From contig NZ_AMWJ02000002.1 in assembly GCF_000319305.2 (NCBI RefSeq), positions 992,001 to 1,056,000 of the forward strand: a stretch of DNA of 64,000 nt. Direction: 5' to 3'. The notes below the pieces were generated by a model, which did not search any database, had not been told where the DNA came from, and saw only the letters and a program-made list of their open reading frames with translations. The stretch is from Pseudomonas bharatica CSV86. GTDB taxonomy: Bacteria > Pseudomonadota > Gammaproteobacteria > Pseudomonadales > Pseudomonadaceae. Shown piece after piece: positions 1 through 8,964 of the stretch; position 1 is the first letter of the stretch, and the number at the start of each line of letters is the position of its first letter. Position numbers and translations under genes: made by a program.

Positions 1-163
1 TGATTGATCACCGGGCTGTCCAAGCCTGGGCTGATAGCCTTAGCACCGACACGCCGTTGCCTGTACCGCGCTGATGGAGCTGAAGTGGACAAACAAGGCG
101 CTTTCCGCCATTGCCAGGCTGTACGAGTTTCTGGCGGCGGTGAATCAGCCTGCTGCCGCACGC
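1..163 (+). repeat. Inverted repeat, left copy (parDE-type gene pair)
   Basis: These 163 bases match the reverse complement of 4534-4696 with one mismatch that I can see (base 13). The repeat covers the end of the antitoxin and the start of the toxin gene. It reaches the edge of the window, so it may extend further left. It brackets a 4.4-kb segment that could invert by homologous recombination. Confidence 0.9.
3..74 (+). CDS. CopG/ribbon-helix-helix-type antitoxin, C-terminal end (partial)
   Basis: The third frame is open from the window edge to a TGA at 72-74 and ends in DSLSTDTPLPVPR, a tail typical of CopG-type antitoxins encoded just upstream of a RelE/ParE toxin. Its stop overlaps the ATG of the toxin gene (TGATG), the usual translational coupling of such operons. 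Only 23 codons are inside the window. The inverted copy near 4.7 kb encodes the same tail with more upstream sequence. Confidence 0.6.
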   Translation: MDHRAVQAWADSLSTDTPLPVPR

Positions 164-348
164 ACGGTACAGCAACTCACGGCTGCTCCGACCACGCTGC
201 AGGCCAATCCGCGCATTGGCGAACGCCTGGAAGAGTTCGACCACGGGATGTGCGCCGAATTCAGATCGGCCACTATGAAATGCGCTATGAGATTGCAGAC
301 TCTACTATTTACCTGCTGCGTTTATGGCAAACCCGCGAGGACCGCTGA
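74..348 (+). pseudogene. RelE/ParE-family toxin, frameshifted
   Basis: This encodes a ParE/RelE-superfamily toxin of about 91 residues, which would act on ribosomes or gyrase as partner of the upstream antitoxin. The N-terminal half (MELKWTNKALS, then TVQQLTAAPTTLQANPRIGERLEEF) is in frame 2. The rest (RRIQIGHYEMRYEI, then IYLLRLWQTRED) is in frame 1. One missing base near 236-246 (expected E-F-E-P-R-D-V) explains the switch. As written, the frame 2 product runs on with unrelated residues to 490 and should be inactive. A sequence error is equally possible. Confidence 0.75.
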
Positions 349-486
349 TGATCGCAACTGTAGGGTTGCAAGCTGCTTAGCCAGAAATTCATGCTTATTC
401 CAAGGATCCTCATGTAAGCTAGGCTCGGTGTTCGAAGTAGCTGCTCGTGAATACACTGTCAAAATTTGGTTTATTAGGGTTATACC

Positions 487-998
487 ATGAAAAAATTAGC
501 TATTTTAGGTGCTGCTTTGTCAATTTCCTGTCTTAGCGTTGATGCGGCAGAGCTGACCAGTGCAGTCGGCGCCACAAGTCAGGGCGGCGGAACTGCTCGT
601 CTTGCCCTTGGGTTCGACTGGGAAAAATCTTGGTTTCAAACTTCTATCGGGAAAGTAACTGGCTATTGGGATTTAGGATATACCTACTGGCAAGCAGGGG
701 ACCAAGCTGGCGGCCGTCATAGCGTATCCTTCGCGCCGGTTTTTGTGTATGAGTTTGGCGAAGGAAATATTAAACCTTTTATTGAAGCAGGAATTGGCGC
801 TTCTATATTTAGCGGAACTAATGCTGGGGATCAGAATTTTGGTTCAGCTTTTAATTTCGAAGACCGCATAGGGGCTGGGTTAAAAATAGGTAATACACAA
901 AAATCGGTATTCGCGCTATTCACTATTCAAATGCCAGTATAAAACAGCCAAATGATGGAATCGAATCTTACTCACTCTTTTATAGTCATTCGCTTTGA
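487..998 (+). pseudogene. pagL: PagL-like lipid A 3-O-deacylase, frameshifted before the active site
   Basis: PagL is an outer-membrane beta-barrel esterase that removes the 3-O acyl chain of lipid A. A signal peptide (residues 1-20, ending VDAAE) is followed by barrel strands with alternating aromatic residues. The frame stops at 942, but in the -1 frame the sequence continues as RAIHYSNASIKQPNDG and on to SLFYSHSL, ending at 998. That tail contains the His-Ser (HYSN) motif that is catalytic in P. aeruginosa PagL. A single T missing around 912-914 restores a protein of about 170 residues, close to family length. The gene is AT-richer than its neighbours, suggesting separate acquisition. It has a good ribosome site and no operon partner. 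Confidence 0.75.
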
Positions 999-1061
999 AT
1001 AAAACGGAGCGCAACTGACTGTACTATTGGAAGTCGTTGCGCTTCGAAATTATTTTTTCTA

Positions 1062-1193
1062 TTAAAAGCATGCTATTCCTAGACTAGCGGCGATTAACAA
1101 AAGGATCAGGCCACTAAGGCCTGTTATTTCTAAAGGCCTAGATAGGTCGATTTCATCATAGCTGGCATCATTCTCAATTATTCTGCGTTTCAT
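1062..1193 (-). CDS. Small single-span membrane protein (43 aa), unknown
   Basis: The open frame extends upstream to 1268, but an ATG at 1193 with GAGGA about nine bases before it is the best start. The product has a charged N-terminus (MKRRIIENDASYDEIDLSR) followed by one hydrophobic segment (GLSGLILLLIAASLGIA). I do not recognise the family. The frame is short, so the call rests on the ribosome site and the clear transmembrane segment. Confidence 0.4.
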   Translation of the reverse strand: MKRRIIENDASYDEIDLSRPLEITGLSGLILLLIAASLGIACF

Positions 1194-1736
1194 ACTGTAG
1201 TCCTCTGCATTCACTGTAGATCCTTTCTTTCGAAAGTTCAGAAGAGTAGACAGCCAGGCAAAATACACGTTCGCGTTATTTTAATGGCAATTTGTTATTT
1301 TTAGTATAGCATATATAGCTTTTAGATATATGCGAGAAGAGGGAAGCTAAAGAGAGAAACTCTGTACTACAGATGCTTTTGGCTAAAGTGCTGAGGCCAG
1401 CGTTTGGCCTGAGGATTCCCCTGACGTGACCATTCTGGCTGACGTTACCTCCGCTGCCTCCGGTGCGTTCTCGACCGAGCAAACTGGCCGGATGACCGTC
1501 TTATAGAGCGCTACCTGCTGAGGCGCTGTAACAGAACCACATGGAGCATTGCCGTTCGCAATGCTTCGTGAAGGGTCAATCAGGGCTAGCAAGGAGCAGT
1601 AAAGGTAGGAGTACCGAAGCAGATTTAAAGACATATGAACCCATCGTTGTAGGCATGGGGAACTAGAGCAAAGCACAGGAATCAAAGGGTAAGAGAAAGC
1701 CGGAATCAGCCTCCATTACAAAATCAGAAGGACGCT
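1194..1736. other. Intergenic, no intact gene
   Basis: No convincing complete gene. The plus strand from about 1389 to 1506 reads as a protein-like fragment (WPEDSPDVTILADV, then SGAFSTEQTGRMTVL, then stop) without a start, probably the tail of a destroyed gene of unknown family. The 1265-1340 stretch is AT-rich and could carry the promoter of the small gene at 1062-1193. Confidence 0.3.
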
Positions 1737-1961
1737 ATGAAAATTAAAAATCTTAATATAGTTGCTGTGTTTTTTTATTGTGTATTACTGGCCGGGTGTT
1801 CTACCACCACAGTGGTTACCCTTCAGGACGGCACACAATATATCACCAAAGATATACCAAAGACCAAAACAAAAGACGGTTTCTATGAGTTCGATGATGT
1901 GTCAGGTAAACATGTGAAAGTGAGATCTGATGAGGTTGCTACGATAAAAGAAGAGGATTAA
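1737..1961 (+). CDS. YgdI/YgdR-type (DUF903) small lipoprotein
   Basis: The 74-residue product starts with a lipoprotein signal peptide with lipobox LLAGC (acylated Cys at about residue 21). A compact SH3-like DUF903 core follows (VVTLQDGTQYITKD, then GFYEFDDVSGKHVKVRSDEV). Family members are periplasm-facing lipoproteins of unknown role. AGAAGGA lies just before the ATG. It stands alone between degraded DNA on both sides. Confidence 0.8.
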   Translation: MKIKNLNIVAVFFYCVLLAGCSTTTVVTLQDGTQYITKDIPKTKTKDGFYEFDDVSGKHVKVRSDEVATIKEED

Positions 1962-2499
1962 TCTATCCGGACTATGATGTTGTGCTTATGGCAGTAACGC
2001 TATGTGATTATAGTCGCTTCAAAGCAAAAGTCTCGCCTCATGCCTTCATTTGAGACCGGGAGTTATGCATATGAGCTATGTGGATATCCCCTGCTGGAAA
2101 TGCATTTGATCGGGTGCCATCAGCATCACTCGATGGAGTCAGAAACATGTGCTGCCCCGAACGGATAGAGCGCCAGTTAAAGCTGGCGGAAAATAGTCGA
2201 TGAAAGTTCGATGCTGGTAAGAAATGGCGAATCAACCAGACCCCGAGTCATGCATGTTGCACCGTGAGGTGCAGGGTGAAGCGTTGCCAGGGGAAACCGC
2301 TGGGCCAGCCGTTGAGCCGCGTAATCAGGAATCCGGGATGCCGATGCTGTTATCCGAAGCAGAAGGCAATACGGGGCATGGCGATATACGCCAGTCATGC
2401 TCTGATCCCGCGCGGTCGGAGACCCTGTGCACGTCGGGAAGTCCTCCGCCCAGGAACTGGGTGATCACAGCGGTGCCCGGTGCGCACGCACACACCGTC
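1962..2499. other. Intergenic, degraded DNA
   Basis: The open frames in this stretch have no recognisable protein features and look like chance or relic frames. The stretch ends where IS110-like coding remnants begin. Confidence 0.3.
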
Positions 2500-2690
2500 A
2501 GCCGAAGGCAACTCGTGCTCCGCCAGAACAGCGGACAAGCGTTTCATCACGGCCAGGCCTTGCGGCAGACTGATACCAAACACGAGCAAGAAATCATGCA
2601 TTTGATTGACCGTCTTGGTGCGGTCTCGGATCAGCGATTCGCGCAGCCGATGCAATTGTCTGTTAGTGCAATTATATGCGGCATCTGGAG
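2500..2690 (-). pseudogene. IS110-family transposase fragment (central part)
   Basis: The minus strand encodes LHRLRESLIRDRTKTVNQMH followed by DFLLVFGISLPQG, the linker region between the DEDD domain and the C-terminal transposase_20 domain of IS110-family transposases. No N-terminal catalytic domain is recognisable upstream and the surrounding frame has no family features. It is one of three pieces of the same family within 1 kb, lying in mixed orientations. Confidence 0.65.
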
Positions 2691-2702
2691 TTCTAGAAGG
2701 GC

Positions 2703-2852
2703 GCGTTGGCAGACTGGGTAAGATCGCTGCTGACATGGCGGCAATCCAACGTGGTTGCCTGCGCGCTGGCCAACAAGCTGGCCCGCATAGCCTGGGCAAT
2801 TTCAGCGCACCACTCCCAATGCGAAGAAGGGCCAGACGCGCTGAACGCCTGA
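2703..2852 (+). pseudogene. IS110-family transposase fragment (C-terminus)
   Basis: Frame 3 of the plus strand reads WVRSLLTWRQSNVVACALAN followed by KLARIAWAISAH and ends at TGA 2850-2852. This is the characteristic C-terminal block of IS110-family transposases. It is opposite in orientation to the fragment at 2500-2690, so the insertion sequence was broken by an inversion or two copies were overlaid. Confidence 0.65.
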
Positions 2853-3264
2853 CGCCGCGGTTGTTGCTGTACCACGATTCACCTTTCAGGTTTTGCGATA
2901 GCGGAACAACAGATGATGTGCGCGGCCAACCGGCCTGGGGAAGATCCTGGATAAACATCTGGCTTTTGAAGCCGCACGGTTTTTTCAAAGAACGCCAGGC
3001 GCGACTCTCACCGCGGCGCGGGGCTTGCCCCAACAGACGCCGGATAGATTTAAGCAAGCCACCACACCGCCCCTTAGTCAGCACTGGAAAAATGGGTGGT
3101 GACCATAGAATGTTTATGACTAACAGCAACGATAAGAGTGGTGAGCTTTTGGGCCAGGAGCGGGGACGCCGCAACCGTACGCGCGCGACGTGAAGTCGCA
3201 CCTGTTATTGCTGTAGTCGGGACTTCGCGGCGTCACTAGGCCTGGTGTCTAGGCAGTACAGCAG

Positions 3265-3456
3265 GTGGCTAAGCCAACTTGTTGGGTATCAGCAAGCGGG
3301 GCGACAAGAACCTGCGACGTGCTGCAGCGCCTGCACGATCATTTCGTCTACCTGGACGAGCAAATCAAGCAATTGGATAAAGAACTGGCTGACAATGATC
3401 TAGGTCGTCGCTGCCTCCGCGAAACCCGGGGCGGTTCAAAACCTTTTAAAGGGTGA
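3265..3456 (+). pseudogene. IS110-family transposase fragment
   Basis: The frame contains LQRLHDHFVYLDEQIKQLDK followed by ELADNDLGRR, matching the helical region just after the linker in IS110-family transposases (between the other two fragments in the normal protein order). Sequence on both sides of this block is unrelated. Confidence 0.6.
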
Positions 3457-3935
3457 GAAAGGCGGTGTTATCACTAAACGCTGCCCGTTCTGGATTAGCT
3501 ATGTAGATGGTAAGTTCGTTCTGAACGAACATGCAAAATCGGCGACCCCGTAGGGGGAGTAACTTGGCAGATTATCCATCAACGCACACTAGCTTGCTCG
3601 AACAAAAAATCAGTTAAGCGTCAATATAAGAATTTCACCGCTGTTCTGTATAACCACTTCTCTCCCAACTAAACGCCCAATTTCTTTGTAAAATTTAAAA
3701 AAAGATTTATCAATGAGGAAATATTTTTCCGTATGTATTTTTTGATGTTAATCGAACCGATATAATACATTGTCAATCATTGCACCTATGTCTACTCCAT
3801 CTTTAACTACAAGATAAGGATTCGAGGGGTATAGATAAATTCAATTTTCATAGCGGTCAAACCCTTTTGATTGGCTCTGATTCAACCTAGCACCCCCTTT
3901 ACATAACGCACATTTTCACACAACCGCTTATCGGA
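3457..3935. other. AT-rich intergenic stretch, no gene seen
   Basis: No reading frame of interest on either strand. From about 3580 to 3860 the DNA is markedly AT-rich compared with the rest of the ICE. I see no clear promoter, repeat or RNA. Confidence 0.4.
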
Positions 3936-4139
3936 TCATTTGGATTTATCGCCGTTGATCAGAGCAGCATTAGCTAACCGGACCATTTCCATCCACGTCT
4001 GGTTTGTTATCAGCCCCTCTGCGTTGAGCCTGTCCGCCGCGAGCAGCGCCCGCTCATATTGACATTCGTTAAGAGTTGCTCCCTTAAGATAATCTTTCCG
4101 CCAAATTTGGAAGGTGTGTTTAGGTGGTTTGAATTCCAT
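3936..4139 (-). CDS. Small protein (67 aa) related to the one at 26713-26928
   Basis: Starting at the ATG at 4139 gives MEFKPPKHTFQIWRKDYL and on to a C-terminal helix pair ending MVRLANAALINGDKSK. The core (ALLAADRLNAEG, then EMVRLANAAL) resembles the 71-residue protein in the transfer region (AVLAAELLQHSRA, then EMVRRANAML). They look like two copies of one small helical family carried by the ICE. Function unknown. Confidence 0.55.
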   Translation of the reverse strand: MEFKPPKHTFQIWRKDYLKGATLNECQYERALLAADRLNAEGLITNQTWMEMVRLANAALINGDKSK

Positions 4140-4310
4140 TTGTTTAACCACATATTTTTTATGGAAATAATGGCAATTTGATACTTTATTCGTAAGGCTT
4201 GTCAAGGAGAATGTGCATGGCACTGTGCCAGAGACTTCCACAAATTCAATCTGCTTATTGCCAACATAAACGTCTGCTATTACCTGAATATCCTATAGAT
4301 CACTTCAATT

Positions 4311-4454
4311 ATGAAAGATTGGAATGGCTATCGCGCCGTTCTTTTGATTACGTTGGCGAATACGAGAAACAACAACCCGATGTTGTGCGTGGTTGACTAC
4401 ACTGGACGGCGTAGCTGCCAGGACTGGCCATCCGATACCAAGACGCATGAGTGA
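4311..4454 (+). CDS. Possible small hypothetical protein (47 aa)
   Basis: This short frame (MKDWNGYRAVLLITLANTR, then PMLCVVDYTGRRSCQDWP) has protein-like composition but no clear Shine-Dalgarno. It may be the tail of a larger lost gene, since the next feature to the right is a recombined toxin-antitoxin fragment. Confidence 0.3.
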   Translation: MKDWNGYRAVLLITLANTRNNNPMLCVVDYTGRRSCQDWPSDTKTHE

Positions 4455-4533
4455 TTGTCTTGGCTGTGACAGTGACCCGCTTTGATTGCTGTATCAGCAT
4501 CCACGCGAAGAAAACCGCCCAACACGATGAGCA

Positions 4534-4696
4534 GCGTGCGGCAGCAGGCTGATTCACCGCCGCCAGAAACTCGTACAGCCTGGCAATGGCGGAAAGCGCC
4601 TTGTTTGTCCACTTCAGCTCCATCAGCGCGGTACAGGCAACGGCGTGTCGGTGCTAAGGCTATCAGCCCAGGCTTGGACAGCCTGGTGATCAATCA
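4534..4696 (-). repeat. Inverted repeat, right copy (parDE-type gene pair)
   Basis: Reverse-complement copy of bases 1-163 with one mismatch. Homology ends at 4534 inside the toxin gene; at the other end this copy continues into more antitoxin sequence, up to about 4760. Confidence 0.9.
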
Positions 4697-4760
4697 CGCG
4701 GCCAGCATAGCTTTCGAGCAGTTCCACAGGCTTCATTTGATGCCGGCGCGCTTCCCACTT
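4540..4760 (-). pseudogene. Broken toxin-antitoxin pair: antitoxin C-terminal part plus toxin N-terminus
   Basis: On the minus strand the antitoxin frame reads MKPVELLESYAGRVIDHQAV and continues to the same VPR stop as the copy at base 3, here preceded by in-frame codons back to about 4760. The toxin starts at 4623 and keeps its first 30 residues (to QPAAAR), then runs into unrelated sequence. The antitoxin N-terminus is replaced by Tn3 transposase DNA at about 4760. Neither gene is complete. Confidence 0.7.
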
Positions 4761-4761
4761 T

Positions 4762-5486
4762 GAGGAGCACTACACCGACACGGCTGGCTTCACCGATCAC
4801 GTCTTCGCCCTGATGCACCTGCTGGGCTTCCGCTTCGCACCGCGCATCCGCGACCTCGGCGAAACCAAGCTGTATGTTCCGAATAGCGTCCAGGACTACC
4901 CAACATTGCGCCCAATGGTTGGCGGCACCCTGAACATCAAGCATGTCCGCGCCCACTGGGACGACATCCTGCGCCTGGCCAGCTCGATCAAGCAGGGCAC
5001 CGTCACTGCCTCGCTGATGCTGCGCAAGCTCGGCAGCTACCCGCGCCAGAACGGTCTGGCCGTGGCCTTGCGCGAACTGGGCCGGATTGAGCGCACACTG
5101 TTCATCCTCGACTGGCTGCAAAGCGTAGAGCTACGTCGCCGCGTGCATGCCGGACTGAACAAGGGCGAGGCGCGCAACTCCCTGGCCAGGGCGGTGTTCT
5201 TCAACCGCCTCGGCGAAATCAGGGATCGGAGCTTCGAGCAGCAGCGCTACCGGCCAGCGGTCTCAACCTGGTGACGGCCGCCATCGTGCTGTGGAACACG
5301 GTGTACTTGGAACGCGCCACCCAGGCGATGGGCGAAGCGGGGAAGTCGGTGGATGGCGAGCTGCTGCAGTACCTGTCGCCGCTGGGATGGGAGCACATCA
5401 ACCTGACCGGCGATTATGTCTGGCGGCAGAGCCGCAGGCTGGAGGACGGGAAGTTTCGGCCGCTAAGGCTGCCCGGAAAACCTTAG
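4762..5486 (+). pseudogene. tnpA: Tn3-family transposase, C-terminal fragment, frameshifted
   Basis: Frame 1 from about 4762 encodes the DDE C-terminal part of a Tn3-family TnpA (HYTDTAGFTDHVFALMHLLG, then FAPRIRDLGETKLYV, then VRAHWDDILRLASSIKQG). Near 5255 the frame shifts by -1: [20 protein letters not shown] follows if one G is added to CGGCC. The terminal block EHINLTGDYVWR and LPGKP stop is intact. About 240 of the roughly 1000 residues of a full TnpA remain. It was joined to the antitoxin remnant at 4760 by deletion. Confidence 0.85.
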
Positions 5487-5508
5487 CGTACGATTTTTTC
5501 CGTTTTCT
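5482..5508. repeat. Tn3-family terminal inverted repeat, clipped
   Basis: Just after the tnpA stop is CTTAGCGTACGATTTTTTCC plus GTTTTCT. Read in reverse this matches the inner 27 bases of Tn21/Tn3-type 38-bp repeats. The outermost part (usually ending GGGG) is missing; unrelated sequence encoding helicase follows. The transposon end has therefore been deleted and this copy cannot transpose. Confidence 0.75.
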
Positions 5509-6433
5509 CTATTCGCCCAAGAAGCTGTCGGTACGCACCGTGAAAGCCCCAGGCTTCGGTCCTAAAGGCATCCATCGGTTCGTGCTGCCATTCACCGTGT
5601 TCCTGAAGCTCAAGGATATCGGTGGCAATGTGCTGCCCAGCTACCAGGAGGAGTTCATGGACGTGCCCATGGCGCCGGAACAGGCCTCGGCCTACCAGCG
5701 CTTGGCGGCCACGTTGACCGCTGAGCTCCGTCAGGCTCTTGCCCGGAGAGACACCACACTCATGGGGGTAGTGCTCAACGTGCTGCTGGCCTGGCCGGAC
5801 TGCTGCTTCCGATCGGAGATGGTTAAACATCCGCGTACCCGTGACACACTGGCCTTTGTGCCGGCGCTCTTCGGTGACGATGAACAGATGCCTAAGGAGC
5901 AGGCGCTGCTGAACCTGTGCCTCGAGGAGAAGGCGAAAGGCCGCAAGGTCCTTGCATATACCGTCTACAGCGGGACGCGCGACACTACGTCCAGGCTGAA
6001 GAAGGTCCTCGAGCAGGTAGGTCTGCGCGTTGCGGTACTGCGGGCCGCGGTTGAAACGGCTCGGCGCGAGGACTGGATTCTCGACCAGGTCGACCGCGGT
6101 GTCGACGTGCTGCTCACCAACCCGGAACTGGTCAAGACCGGGCTGGACCTGCTGGACTTCCCAACCATCGCCTTCCTGCAGACGGGGTACAACGTGTACA
6201 CCCTACAGCAGGCCGCGCGGCGGTCGTGGAGGATCGGGCAGAAACACCCGGTCCGCGTGATTTTCTTCGGCTACGCCGGCAGTTCGCAGATTACCTGCCT
6301 GCAGCTGATGGCGAAGAAGATCGCAGTGGCGCAGAGCACTTCGGGTGACGTCCCTGAGTCTGGGCTCGACTCTCTGAACCAAGATGGGGACTCCGTCGAG
6401 ATGGCACTTGCACGTCAACTCATAGCCGCATGA
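5509..6433 (+). pseudogene. SNF2-type DEAD/DEAH helicase, C-terminal half
   Basis: The frame that passes through the Tn3 end encodes the second RecA-like lobe of an SNF2-family helicase: KALLAY-like KGRKVLAYTVYSGT, DVLLTNPELVKTGLDL, and the motif V/VI region LQQAARRSWRIGQKHPVRV. The Walker A lobe and the true start are absent, replaced by transposon DNA upstream. Complete homologues of this helicase are common cargo in this ICE class. As it stands it is a 5'-truncated relic, although the frame is open to its natural stop. Confidence 0.75.
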
Positions 6434-6438
6434 TTCAT

Positions 6439-6460
6439 AGCCGCCTTCGGGCGGCTTTTT
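6439..6460 (+). terminator. Rho-independent terminator after the helicase
   Basis: AGCCGCC-TTCG-GGCGGCT followed by TTTT, six bases after the helicase stop. The stable tetraloop stem and U-tract are textbook. Confidence 0.85.
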
Positions 6461-6516
6461 AGTATCATCCACGTCTGCCCTTCCCCTGGATTACGCTTCA
6501 CAACTGGACGTGTCTA

Positions 6517-8081
6517 ATGAGTATCCCCAAAATAAAGCATAAGCCCACAGCCAAAGAAACAGCTCAAGCGCTGTATACCGAACGGTCGAATAAAATCATA
6601 AGAAAAATCCGAGGAATTGACCGGGATTTTTTCATTAATACATGCTTAGCAAAAATATCAAAGATCAAAAAAAATAAGGAAGCAAGCTTCGATTATGAAC
6701 ATGTATGGATACTAGCTATAAAAATTGCCGCCACACACTCGACCGGCACTCGAAAGCCAGACAACAATGAAATAGTAGGAATCATAAATAGCCTGTGGCG
6801 CCTGCACAACTGCTTAATACCCTACCTAGCATCTAACCTCAACCCTTTCGTCGCTATACGCGCCATGTTCAATCAACAATCAACTCTCCAGCACCACATA
6901 GTTAAGGCCTACGCAGACATAATGCGTCAATCTCACCTACTTTCTTCCTCCACCCCCCTAAACGACTATTTAAAAACAAAGTATGGCATTTCAATTACAA
7001 CTTACTGCTTCATTTGGTTTGTGATACTTACCCAGATTGCAGAATCAGAATTCGGTTCAACTGAAATTAATCTAGGGCGTCTGATCATTGACTGCCGACC
7101 TTACATAAAAATCAAAGACATCTACCAATTTTTCAAAGCCTTCTCTATATCTACTAGTGAAATGCCAGCTTTTTTTGCAAATTACACAACTTACGATTCT
7201 GACTTCGAAAGCTACTTTTATGATTCGCCCCTGAAGCGAAGACCATTCATCCATAAAGAAATGACCATCAGCACCATCTCCAATAACCTCGCATTCTCAT
7301 CAGCAAGCTTTTTGCTCCCACAGCTATTTAAAGACTCAAAAGAAATATCCCAAACCTTTAAAAAAATATTCACCAAAAAATTTGAAAATTACATTGGTGA
7401 GCTATTAGCACAGACCAATGTGACGCACAAAACCGAGGAGCAAATCAAAGACTTATATAGATCACTAGGGCACTCTGGAAAAACCAATAACGTCGTCGAC
7501 CATATGCTAATTTCACCCGAAACCAAGATCGTGTTATTGATTGAGTCAAAAGGTGTTGAGCAAACCGACTTCGTCAAGGTCATCCTTGATCCCACTACCC
7601 TTGCCAAGAGACTCGAAGATAACCACATCAAAGGCATAGCTCAATCACAACAATGCATTGGCATACTTGATAAAAATCCCGACTTTAAAGGCTACACCTT
7701 CTACTCATTCATTATCGTCAATGACGACTACGGGTTCTGGATGCTCAGTCGCTTGAGAACCTTATTGGAGTCTCCGCATTAGCCCAAGCCAAAACTCCAG
7801 TATCATACCCTTCACCAATTCCATTTTCTCGAATATTATTCGTAAGAATTAGCACTCTTGAGAAAATATGCAGCTCTATTCAAGACAGTGAATACACTCT
7901 CGGCGAGCTACTGCATCAACTTGAGGCTCCCCAAACATTCGGCAACCTTGAGAAAATCCATCACTCACTTAGCAAAGCTCATCCCGCAGAGGCAGTAGCG
8001 AAAACACTGACCGTAAACTCCCGGCGATACAGACTCTTCTCTCTCAAAATTCTGGGCACTCAGAAAACTACTCGTTACTAG
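6517..8081 (+). pseudogene. Unknown AT-rich protein with PD-(D/E)XK nuclease-like motif, frameshifted near its end
   Basis: I do not recognise the family. The first 421 codons end at TAG 7780-7782. Frame 3 is open from 7725 to a TAG at 8079-8081 without any start codon and continues protein-like (LIGVSALAQAKTPVSYPSP, then FSRILFVRISTLEKI), so one base is probably missing at 7725-7780 and the original was about 521 residues. Residues 290-350 contain FENYIGELL, then VVDHMLIS and IVLLIESKG. The D-x12-ESK spacing is that of a PD-(D/E)XK nuclease core. The N-terminal 280 residues look helical. Base composition is far more AT-rich than the neighbours. It sits between the helicase terminator and the SOS genes, on its own transcript. 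Defence nuclease is a plausible but unproven role. Confidence 0.5.
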
Positions 8082-8164
8082 AACTAATGCAGAACATGCA
8101 TAGCATATCAACAAGTCTTATACATCATCACAACGCGAGTCCGTCCTGCACTTGAACAACGCGT

Positions 8165-8857
8165 TCAGGCTGTTATTGGCAAGATGAGATCTTGCCCCTC
8201 ATTAAAGGCGCCTCCCACCTTCTTACTGACAAGGTGCCAATTGAAGTCGGTGGCCGGGCGGCAACCGCTCTCCACGATTTCTGCTGCGCGCTCGATTGAG
8301 GTTGCTGGACTAATCCACTCCCGAGCCTGATCGGGGCTCAGCACCAGGGGCTTTCGGTCGTGTATATCGACAAGGCCTTGATCAGCTGCTGCGGTGATGA
8401 TCACGAAACCGTCGTGCTTGTCTGGCTCGATGCCGGGGTGGACTTCAGCAAGGGCTGCGAAGAACAACGGGGAGTGGTCCACTGGCTGGATATAGTAGGG
8501 CTGCTTACGCTTTGGGTCCGCAGGATCAGGCACCCACTCGAACCAGCCATTCGCCGGCGCCAAGGCCCGCCCACCCGGCCATAGCGACTTGAAGAACTTT
8601 CCGGTCATCAATGTCTCTGCACGCGCATTGATCGGGTCAGGGCGCTTTCCTTTAGCCCAGAACGGCGACCACCCCCACCTCACCCGATCAATACTAAGAC
8701 CTCCAAGCGCAGGCCTTATCACCTCCACCCGGGTAGAGGGCGCGACGTTGTACCGATTGATCCGCTCGTGGTCATACCCATTGATCACCACTAGATCGAG
8801 CGCCAACTGCTTCAGGTAGTCGTCCATGCTGTCGTAGATTGAGTATCGCCCGCACAT
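8165..8857 (-). CDS. yedK: SOS response-associated peptidase (YedK/HMCES, SRAP)
   Basis: SRAP proteins form a stable thiazolidine crosslink to abasic sites in single-stranded DNA through Cys2. I start at ATG 8857 because that gives MCGRYS, placing the catalytic Cys at position 2; the longer frame to 8899 would bury it. Other conserved blocks are present: NVAPSTRVEVIRP, WGWSPFWAK, NARAETL, and the substrate loop GWFEWVP. At 230 residues it has normal length. It diverges from umuD, and the LexA box between them predicts joint SOS induction. Confidence 0.92.
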   Translation of the reverse strand: MCGRYSIYDSMDDYLKQLALDLVVINGYDHERINRYNVAPSTRVEVIRPALGGLSIDRVRWGWSPFWAKGKRPDPINARAETLMTGKFFKSLWPGGRALAPANGWFEWVPDPADPKRKQPYYIQPVDHSPLFFAALAEVHPGIEPDKHDGFVIITAAADQGLVDIHDRKPLVLSPDQAREWISPATSIERAAEIVESGCRPATDFNWHLVSKKVGGAFNEGQDLILPITA

Positions 8858-8925
8858 AACCCACCTCGCTCGTTTGTCGGCTGCATCGCGCCTACGCATT
8901 GACGTAGGAGCGGTCTGACAGTTTA

Positions 8926-8941
8926 CTGTATAAGTATACAG
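8926..8941. promoter_or_regulatory. LexA operator (SOS box)
   Basis: CTGTATAAGTATACAG is a perfect CTGT-N8-ACAG box, nearly identical to the CTGT(AT)4ACAG consensus. It lies 24 bases before umuD and 69 bases before the divergent SRAP gene, so it can repress both. Confidence 0.92.
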
Positions 8942-8964
8942 CCATTCATTTGAGTTGATCTGCC

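Noticed and set aside
3580..3860. AT-rich stretch considered as an origin of transfer or replication
   Set aside because: No iterons, nick-like motif or strong inverted repeats seen, and it is surrounded by degraded DNA.
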